Source: Monoraphidium neglectum
Taxonomy: Eukaryota > Chlorophyta > Chlorophyceae > Sphaeropleales > Selenastraceae
Direction of reading: 5' to 3'
Length of the DNA stretch: 20,019 bases
Assembly: GCF_000611645.1 (NCBI RefSeq)
Contig: NW_014012816.1
Coordinates: 1-20,019 of the forward strand
Positions 15,701 to 20,019 of the stretch are shown one piece after another. A program made the translations under genes and the position numbers. Each line of letters begins with the position of its first letter. Positions within the stretch are counted from its first letter, which is position 1. The notes below the pieces were generated by a model, which ran no database searches, had not been told where the DNA came from, and saw nothing but the letters and a program-made list of their open reading frames with translations.

Positions 15701-17413
15701 CGCCCGACAGCGAGGCGTTGCGCCACCACGCCTCCTCAAACCCTAGGTACTGGATGCAGGGGACCGCGCAGCGCCCGCCCAGCCCGCGTGATGCGTAGTT
15801 ACCCGGCGCCCAGTAGCACAGGCCCATCGGCAGCGCCGCGCGGCCGGCCGTCGTGTTGGTGTAGGGGCTGGAGCCCCCGCTGGAGAACCCGCCGAGCGCG
15901 ACAACCTCCGCCCCCTGCGCCGCATTGCTGGACGGCGCAGCCGCGCCGCCGCCCGCCGCCGTGCACGCGATCCAAAGCTTGGAGTTCGCTTCAGCGTAAG
16001 ACGCCGGGTTGAAGTCCTCGGCAAACGGGACTGATGACGCCGGGCTGGTCCTGGTGCCTGCGACAGTGACCGGCCGGGCCAAAGACGTCTTAGGCGGCAG
16101 CTGGTCGGCAGCCGCAGCGCTGGCCATGGATCATTATTTGTTTTTGTGTTGAATGCCCTGAAAGATGCGCACCTGAGAAGGTCAGCAGGCATGTCGCTCC
16201 TGAGGTGCAGCTGTAGCTCCCAGAGTTAAGCACCGTCAGCGTGACGCCAGTCGAGGGGCCGTTTGTCGCTGCTGCCACGTAGGCGCCACCCGTGCACGTC
16301 CAGCTGTGGTGGTGGGCGGTGCAGATCCGCGCAGACGCAGCAAGCAGCCTCGCGCTCGGCGGTGTGATGGTGCTTGCAATCCCTCCGACGCCATTTTTGG
16401 CCGAGAATCTGCTGAGCATGCACCTTGCTGTCAAGCTTTGCGAGCTAGCGTCTACATATACTCGGGCTGTTTGCACCCACACGATGCAAAGAGGCGCAGC
16501 CCGCGCTCACCTGTAAGAGCCGTACCGCGCCAGGTCGCCAACGCGCGCGCTGCAGCCGCCCAGCTGCGCGCCTGTGCTGCTGTCCACGTCCGACGTGATA
16601 ACCCAGGTGGAGGGTGTGGCCCTGCCGGCGGTGGCGCTCTGCCGATTGTACAAATGCATCGAGGGGAACAGCATGAACGGGTGGGCTGGGCGGGAGGCTG
16701 GGCGCGGCCGACAACATTCGGCAGTAGCGGTGTGTCCAGCGTTTGCGTGCGTGCGGCGTCCAGGCGGCCTGGCTAGGTGTGTATCATGCTGTACGGGGAT
16801 ATGTGTCACGCTATATGGGGATATCAACTCGCTGACAATGCCCCTACCGCGGTGATGAAACCAACCTGGGCAAACTTTAGCGAGCAGGCTGCCTGGGCTG
16901 TCCTGCGCGCCTGGCCGGCGCCGGCTTGGGTGAGATTCGCTGTGCGCAAGGACAGCGGCCAGGAGGGGGGATGCGGTTGACCCGTCATGCCTGAAAGTGG
17001 CTGGGTCCGCACTGGGCTCGCAAACAGTGCCCATCGCCACGTGAGCTCCCCACCGCCCACCGCCCGCAAGCCCCCGCGTAATCTAGAGAGCTTCCGCCCA
17101 ACCCTGACGCCGTGCACTCACGTGTGCGGCTGTTCCACCACTGCAGCTGCGGCCCCACGCCCGGCGCGGCCCAGTGCACGTTCTCCCGCCAGCTGGTCGT
17201 GTTGTCGGGCTGCCACACGTCGTAGCCGCTCCCAAACAAGTCATTCCACAGGGGGTCTGAGTCGTATGAACCCTGCATGTTCCAAATCCATGAAGCCGGC
17301 TGGCCCCGCGCCACTGGTACAACCAGGGCGGCAGCCACGAGCGCAGTCAGCAGGACAACCAGGGTGACGCGCTGTGGCAGGACTTGGGCCGGGCGGCGCG
17401 GGCTGCCTGCCAT
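264..17413 (-). CDS. Giant LRR / Ig-like-repeat / multi-pass membrane protein, 36 exons, 3' end outside window
   Basis: Exons in transcript order: 17122-17413, 16511-16685, 16173-16411, 15678-16057, 15308-15527, 15091-15244, 14705-14907, 14319-14436, 13927-14037, 13547-13642, 13034-13390, 12498-12809, 12059-12222, 11443-11796, 10924-11200, 10481-10791, 9992-10271, 9343-9645, 8803-9105, 8329-8640, 7825-8136, 7288-7599, 6761-7066, 6197-6499, 5735-6037, 5238-5549, 4733-5044, 4229-4540, 3542-4076, 2927-3340, 2639-2797, 2305-2378, 1706-2075, 1229-1359, 755-955, 264-539. Each was set by reading frame plus GT/AG sites, and codon phases agree at all 35 junctions, which is the main argument for a single gene. 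Approximate residues: signal peptide 1-40; Cys/Trp-rich region 41-554; LRR region 555-940; fifteen Ig-like repeats to about 2510; Ser-Pro linker; beta-rich domains to about 2795; membrane part from about 2995. A surface adhesion or sensing role is inferred. Single exon ends could be wrong without cDNA. Confidence 0.8.
561..616. repeat. (CA)n microsatellite, about 28 units
   Basis: An uninterrupted CA tract with imperfect CA-rich flanks to about 640. It lies in the intron between exons 35 and 36. On the sense strand it is (TG)n ending about 21 bases before the acceptor, in the branch-point and pyrimidine-tract zone. Frames across it give meaningless Thr-His or Val-Cys runs. Confidence 0.97.
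755..1359 (-). CDS. Exons 34-35: transmembrane segments of a TRP-like membrane domain
   Basis: Exon 34 (1229-1359) encodes TLYSPGDL and then the span GLAAGLLAAAVAAATLLQGA and VLLLR (about 1261-1335). Exon 35 (755-955) encodes ILWTPKPQ, a second span LIAYGLFVIPVVYGAVKLAA (about 859-930) and a third, AAAGVATAVVAPLPLLAYWA then YVLWP (about 760-831). The acceptor of exon 34 has a long pyrimidine tract. Phases 0, 2 and 2 connect. The order of one span, a proline-bearing short link and paired spans fits an algal TRP-like channel family, but I cannot show ion conduction from sequence. Confidence 0.72.
1706..2797 (-). CDS. Exons 31-33: juxtamembrane region before the membrane spans
   Basis: Exons 2639-2797, 2305-2378 and 1706-2075. 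Exon 31 is an Ala/Gly/Ser/Val-rich helix-like stretch (QAVSSTVAAGTAAVAAASTA) ending SLMRSIGHTQ. Exon 32 gives FLAMSVSMAVPFLPAEYVRL, then CKGLDWVNLGKG across the junction with exon 33. This arrangement recalls, from memory, multi-pass TRP-like proteins of chlamydomonad algae. Exon 33 continues with about 110 polar, low-complexity residues (for example QQPTTGGPGDADGPAVQPGG), likely a loop. Phases 0, 2 and 0 connect. Function is not established. Confidence 0.66.
2798..2926 (-). other. Intron 30 with G-runs and GATC-rich repeats
   Basis: On the sense strand the 5' part has three five-G runs separated by TT (plus strand C-runs at about 2896-2914). The 3' part has several CTGATC/CTGATCC units (plus strand about 2812-2851) that resemble branch-point sequences. 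Both are unusual for a 129-base intron. Confidence 0.6.
2927..3340 (-). CDS. Exon 30: bacterial-Ig-like domain
   Basis: It starts VLVDTSPPSVT, the opening typical of bacterial Ig-like domains of the DTTPP class. It continues with SFSVRLEFDSPVAF, ARLVNVTAD, LTFYFAQG, AYTLWFEAP and VPGGSYRDAAGNTG, a strand and turn pattern fitting about 130 residues of one domain. The 138 codons are in phase 0 at both ends. I set the end at ACG|GTGTGG (2927), giving NLT joined to INVPG of the next exon. The frame stays open past that donor to a TAA at 2879, so a short alternative C-terminus is possible. Confidence 0.7.
3542..4076 (-). CDS. Exon 29: end of last repeat, Ser-Pro linker and Cys-containing beta domain
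   Basis: The exon finishes the last repeat (FNGSVTFTYRLSDGVSP, then THSATVTLTVANLPP). It continues with a linker of about five Ser-Pro pairs (STPSPSPSPSPSPNTTTG), the motif that is hydroxylated and arabinosylated in plant and algal wall glycoproteins. After this comes a domain of about 120 residues with Cys (TTCAAPLAAPTI, DAFCPPGASG, NCTFAVTQLVG, SALACNLTLPL, NFSCAEGQPP) and a poly-Gly run. I do not recognise that domain; it looks like a beta sandwich with a VYGVQLLP strand. It ends in phase 0 at CAG|GTGCTA. Confidence 0.78.
4229..5549 (-). CDS. Exons 26-28: most alike type-A repeats
   Basis: Exons 5238-5549, 4733-5044 and 4229-4540, 312 bases each, with nearly identical type-A sequence. Exon 26 has YSLADGVSP and STNVGSS; exon 27 has TAPSATVSITV and VNVTAG; exons 27 and 28 share PPAPAAPVAVGDAYSC. 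The introns after exons 26 and 27 are also copies of each other, so exon and intron were duplicated together. Confidence 0.86.
4541..4732 (-). repeat. Intron copy 1 of a duplicated exon+intron unit
   Basis: This 192-base intron matches the next one (5045-5237) along its whole length, with about 22 differences by eye (near 88% identity). Shared blocks include AGAGTCAAAGACTAGTGT, ACAGATCTGATGAGACTTCT and AAGAATGTCCCAGGCTGGCG on the plus strand. Confidence 0.92.
5045..5237 (-). repeat. Intron copy 2 of a duplicated exon+intron unit
   Basis: It is the partner of 4541-4732. The next intron (5550-5734) keeps only faint likeness (AAGAGTCAGAG, CAGGCTTGATAT), which may be an older copy. No other intron in the array appears related. 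Confidence 0.92.
5735..6499 (-). CDS. Exons 24-25: type-A repeats, exon 24 the most divergent
   Basis: Exons 6197-6499 and 5735-6037, 303 bases each. Exon 24 differs most from the type-A pattern: FDYRLSD, a VADPGVPVDPVAAADAYSC linker, NDASNNGGASLTATL, and FVLTPQA. The Cys pair and NAS/NAT sequons are kept. Exon 25 has IAVGDAYSC and CVVNATAG, and shares the Ile of IAVGD with exon 26. Confidence 0.83.
6690..6730. repeat. (CA)n microsatellite, about 20 units
   Basis: It lies in the 261-base intron between exons 23 and 24. On the sense strand it is (TG)n starting about 30 bases after the donor. Confidence 0.97.
6761..8640 (-). CDS. Exons 20-23: type-A repeats
   Basis: Exons 8329-8640, 7825-8136, 7288-7599 (312 bases each) and 6761-7066 (306). 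Exons 20-22 share the linker APADPVAVGD, which suggests they arose from each other. Exon 22 has small changes (CPFNTSC, QPTHGS, FTPEA). Exon 23 shares PYNASCTVSAAAG with exon 19 and has an NIGSSLAALLV variant. All end GC|GTGAGT and start after CAG. Antisense reading of these exons gives open frames that look conserved only because the repeats are similar. Confidence 0.85.
8803..9645 (-). CDS. Exons 18-19: type-A repeats, the second with a variant donor
   Basis: Exons 9343-9645 and 8803-9105. Exon 18 has YPCPFNAPC, which keeps both Cys but loses the NxS sequon between them. Exon 19 has VADAYSCPYNASC followed by TVSAAAG in place of TVNATAG, a variant otherwise seen only in exon 23. Both share QPSSGSVSL in place of QPAHGSVSL. 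Exon 19 ends GC|GTGCGT, whereas the other type-A exons end in GTGAGT, GTGAGA or GTAAGC. This removes the usual stop codon at the donor. Confidence 0.82.
9745..9965. repeat. Two-copy tandem duplication inside an intron
   Basis: Copy 1 is about 9745-9847 and copy 2 about 9848-9965. Both begin AGGGATATGAGGTGATCATC and end with TGATAGGTCAGGCGCCCTCC, then CACG. Copy 2 has a further internal doubling of the 20-base GACAAGTTTGACAAGTAATT. The pair is AT-richer than its surroundings and ends about 20 bases from the donor of the exon at 9992-10271. Confidence 0.9.
9992..11200 (-). CDS. Exons 15-17: alternating A-B-A repeats
   Basis: Exons 10924-11200, 10481-10791 and 9992-10271. Exons 15 and 17 open with TTVWSYNM or TTQWSYNI in place of FNGSVTF, then GYVSITVAPA or GYVTITIAPA, then type-A starts (GDAYSCPFNASC; DAYFCPFNAACTVNATAG). 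Exon 16 opens with the standard FNGSVTFTYRLSDGVSP but carries a type-B middle (FNAAFSPGAGASLLANDQ) and ends FTPTAGWS like exon 14. With exon 14 this makes a B-A-B-A super-repeat whose intron phases alternate 1, 2, 1, 2. The remaining repeats are all type A. Confidence 0.78.
11443..11796 (-). CDS. Exon 14: post-LRR linker and first type-B repeat
   Basis: The exon begins with NTNAWVRRSWPDWFIRAKP, then VITVG and a Gly/Ser/Thr linker (TSSGSGGTGSGSSTG), and opens the first Ig-like repeat with VTAVNDTYTGNFNSPYSPG. It lacks the Cys pair of type-A repeats. It ends at FIPTNGWS with a phase-1 GTGGGC donor. This marks the border between the LRR region and the repeat array. Confidence 0.75.
11889..11976. 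repeat. Alternating purine-pyrimidine tract in an intron
   Basis: A run of GCATGCACGCGCGTTTGCGT-like sequence, almost wholly alternating R/Y, in the intron between exons 13 and 14 (11797-12058). Such tracts can adopt Z-DNA. No coding sense. Confidence 0.8.
12059..14436 (-). CDS. Exons 8-13: leucine-rich repeat region with LRRNT-like cap and Tyr/Asp-rich insertion
   Basis: Exon 8 (14319-14436) begins with TTLWEAVASDQFNPCSWPF, followed by VECDPSC. This has the W, CxW and VxC pattern of plant/algal LRR N-terminal caps. Exons 9 and 10 (13927-14037, 13547-13642) continue with LRR-like strands (WYLNLNYNMIGGELNGP; DIFPNLRHLGLAHCSAG). Exons 11 and 12 (13034-13390, 12498-12809) are an insertion of about 220 residues with many Cys, Tyr and Asp. 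Exon 13 (12059-12222) returns to LRR form (INLAGHAL, FSFPNLRYVRLPAG). LRR domains usually bind protein or peptide ligands; no ligand can be read here. The apparent stop after exon 12 (TGA at 12495-12497) is part of the donor AT|GTGAGA and is completed in phase by exon 13. Confidence 0.72.
12498..13390 (-). CDS. Exons 11-12: Tyr/Asp/Cys-rich insertion within the LRR region
   Basis: Exon 11 reads through PECDSANATDTRGCWCARSD and VYRLTGFIPIEWTG. Exon 12 contains TNFCGAVDHGCLDHQGAWNP followed by a stretch with about twelve Tyr and a similar number of Asp in some 100 residues (DAYDMVYPYSTSYDRM, DSYTDDYGYTHTSRLM). No domain is recognised. The composition would suit acidic metal binding or tyrosine cross-linking in the wall, but that is speculation. 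The intron between the two exons (12810-13033) has its 5' end copied at the start of exon 12; this is reported separately. Confidence 0.7.
14705..16685 (-). CDS. Exons 2-7: Cys/Trp-rich N-terminal ectodomain of unknown family
   Basis: Exons 16511-16685, 16173-16411, 15678-16057, 15308-15527, 15091-15244 and 14705-14907 encode about 457 residues of secreted-type sequence. Visible features are many Cys (for example LCYWAPGNY, GGRCAVPCIQYLG, GGFCPCHSQ, GSYSCTSGATC), Trp-rich stretches (EDLWAAYWESERDFALG, KDTWSRWDLTCDARDW) and sequons such as NAS, NTT, NST and NVS. I do not recognise a named domain. Phases are 2, 1, 0, 1, 2, 1 and all connect. The weakest calls are the start of exon 3, where a second acceptor would also keep phase, and the GAG acceptor of exon 6 at 15245-15247. 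The intron between exons 5 and 6 is only 63 bases. The segment leads directly into the LRR cap. Confidence 0.68.
16686..17121 (-). other. Intron 1 of the giant gene, 436 bases
   Basis: This is the longest intron in the chain. It contains an open minus-strand stretch around 16860-16980, but no exon is needed there: exon 1 (phase 1) and exon 2 (two leading bases) already join as a proline codon. Near 16790-16825 it contains short AT-rich repeats (two copies of ATGGGGATAT or GGGGATAT). Confidence 0.55.
17122..17413 (-). CDS. Exon 1: start codon and signal peptide
   Basis: The chosen ATG is at 17413. It is followed by a basic stretch (MAGSPRRPAQVLPQR), a hydrophobic core (VTLVVLLTALVAAALVV) and a likely cleavage region near PVARGQ, which is a classic signal peptide. 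The mature N-terminus is rich in Trp and Asp (WIWNMQG, DPLWNDLFGSGYDVW) and carries one NTT sequon. The exon ends in phase 1 at a GTGAGT donor (17116-17121). A second in-frame ATG at 17485 would add 24 residues in front of the signal peptide. I prefer the inner one because it gives a normal n-region, but neither has a strong start context. Confidence 0.72.
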
Positions 17414-18754
17414 CAGTGATGGCGGCGCCGCGGCGAGTGGCGACGGACGGGGGCCGGGGGCCCCCGCCGTCCTGCTTGCCAGCATGTGCGCTGCCTCCGC
17501 AATCGCGGGTAGATGCAGAGTCTCGATGTCTGCGTGAGGGGTGTATGGAGCTGCAAAGCTCTTGCGTGGTGTTTGGTGTGTTGAGGCGTGGTGTTGTGTC
17601 CGACAAGTGGCAAAACTGGTCAAAGCAGCAGGCACGCTCAATCAGTGTTGCTCGCGGAAGTGTTGCATGCTGTGAAACATGGGGTACAATCAATCAAATT
17701 CTAAAACATCATGCATGATGTGTGCTGCAAGTGGTGCTTTGCTCTCACCAACAAGTGCCTGTGCAACAAGATCACCAGCTGCCCATGGTGCAGGCTGCAG
17801 GCATCAGGGCCTTGAGAGTGAGTTGTTTGATCATTTCATAAAGCAATAACGCCCAGCAAGCCCTCATCTAGGCCGCGAGCACCTGCGACTTTTCAGCTCG
17901 CCTGAGACCCGGAATGCCTCTGGGGACGATCCCGACCAGGTGAACGTCCTTGAGTTCAACTTGTAATTTGTTATACGGTACGGTGATGTGAAGGTACTAC
18001 CGTAGACGCAGCGCTTTTACCAGAATGCCTGGCACGTGTCGTTGTGACGGTGGGGGCGCTCCAATGTTGAGGGTCGATAGAGTTGACCCTGAGCAGGCGA
18101 GACCCAGCTTTGACGCCCCTTACCCATGTGCCTAAGACCTGCACGCCGGGGCGTAGAGGCAAAACGCTTTGGCGTGAAGCAGCAGGCTAACTCGGTCGGC
18201 TGCTCGCCCTACCCTGCCCGCCCGGGGCGTTTCTTCAGCCATCCATAACCTGGTTGATGCACCTCGTTCAGGGGTCAAAGATGCCAATGAGGTTTTCAAG
18301 ACTTAAATGCACGCACTGCTCATGCATGAAGTGGCTGGTGTGAGCGCCCCTGGCGCGCGTGCGCGGGTGGCTGTGGTTGGGCCCGTCCGAGTGCGCGTAA
18401 AAACTGGCGCGAAACGGGCAGCAGTGTTGCAGCTGCCCAGGGGGTGGGGAGGCGGCGTACACGGCGGCTCGCCTGCCTCCGCACCCCTCCATGCGCTAGG
18501 AAGTGGAGAGGAGTCAAGGCACTGGAGCGGCAGCAAATAGAGAGGCGTCAAAAATAATAATCTCGCCGAACAGGCAAAACACAAGCGAGCACACGACGCG
18601 ACCGCAGAGGCAGGCGGGCCGGCACCTTGCAGGCTTTGCAGACGGCCAGCAGCCTGGCAGCCCCCCCGCCGCGGCAGCACGCGCCACGCGCTGGGGGCCG
18701 CGGCAGCCTCGGCTGCTCGAAAGCGCCGCGAGCCTCGCCTCCCTCTTGTCGCGA
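17414..18754. other. Intergenic region, no gene recognised
   Basis: This lies between the RUVBL1 stop and the start of the giant gene, both on the minus strand. It must contain the RUVBL1 3' UTR and the giant gene's promoter and 5' UTR. I see no convincing coding frame, tRNA or rRNA. No TGTAA polyadenylation signal, the usual green-algal form, was visible on the minus strand between 18000 and 18754. Local AT-rich patches occur at about 17690-17725, 17825-17850, 17960-17985 and 18545-18570. A 16-base palindrome sits at 17706-17721. Confidence 0.6.
17706..17721. promoter_or_regulatory. 16-base perfect palindrome upstream of the giant gene
   Basis: ACATCATGCATGATGT is its own reverse complement and lies about 290 bases upstream of the chosen ATG, in an AT-rich patch of an otherwise GC-rich region. 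It could be a dimeric factor site. A single copy of this length is not rare in 20 kb, so the call is tentative. Confidence 0.25.

Positions 18755-20019
<1,265 letters not shown>

Noticed and set aside
16824..17040. Open minus-strand stretch inside intron 1 as an extra exon
   Set aside because: No acceptor and donor pair is needed, and exons 1 and 2 already connect in phase. Composition is not distinctive.
17414..18754. Small open frames on either strand in the intergenic region
   Set aside because: They are short, with no recognisable motif, no splice-consistent extension and arginine-rich composition expected from GC-rich noncoding DNA.

Overview
This window reads as GC-rich nuclear DNA of a green alga, probably a chlorophyte of the Chlamydomonas/Monoraphidium type. 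The evidence is many short introns (mostly 60-440 bases) with GTGAGT-like donors, long GT/CA microsatellites inside introns, a Ser-Pro cell-wall-type linker, and a RUVBL1 fragment that is clearly eukaryotic. The organism is inferred, not proven. All coding signal I can support lies on the minus strand.

Right end (18755-19746): the last three exons of a RUVBL1 (pontin/TIP49a) AAA+ ATPase gene, whose 5' part lies beyond the window. Next comes about 1.3 kb without a recognised gene (17414-18754). It must hold the RUVBL1 3' end and the promoter of the next gene.

From 17413 to the left edge, one very large gene can be followed exon by exon. I could chain 36 exons (about 9.6 kb of coding sequence, roughly 3,200 residues). 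The phase left by each donor is completed by the next acceptor at all 35 junctions, so I treat it as one gene. In order it encodes: a signal peptide; a Cys/Trp-rich ectodomain (exons 2-7); a leucine-rich-repeat region with an LRRNT-like cap and a Tyr/Asp-rich insertion (exons 8-13); fifteen tandem Ig/cadherin-like repeats of the kind seen in bacterial adhesins (exons 14-29); a Ser-Pro linker; two further beta-rich segments, the second with a bacterial-Ig-like start (exons 29-30); and a membrane part with at least three, probably four or more, membrane spans (exons 31-36 and beyond). The membrane part reminds me of algal TRP-like channel proteins. The gene is cut by the left edge.

The plan resembles animal polycystin-1 in outline: LRR cap, about fifteen Ig-like repeats, then a channel-like membrane part. 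The repeats themselves are of bacterial-adhesin type and not PKD domains. A cell-surface adhesion or mechanosensory role is my inference. The repeat array is still evolving. One exon-plus-intron unit has clearly been duplicated recently. Neighbouring repeats share rare variants. One intron in the array is the only one that could be retained without breaking the frame, and another intron carries the signature of intron birth by tandem duplication.
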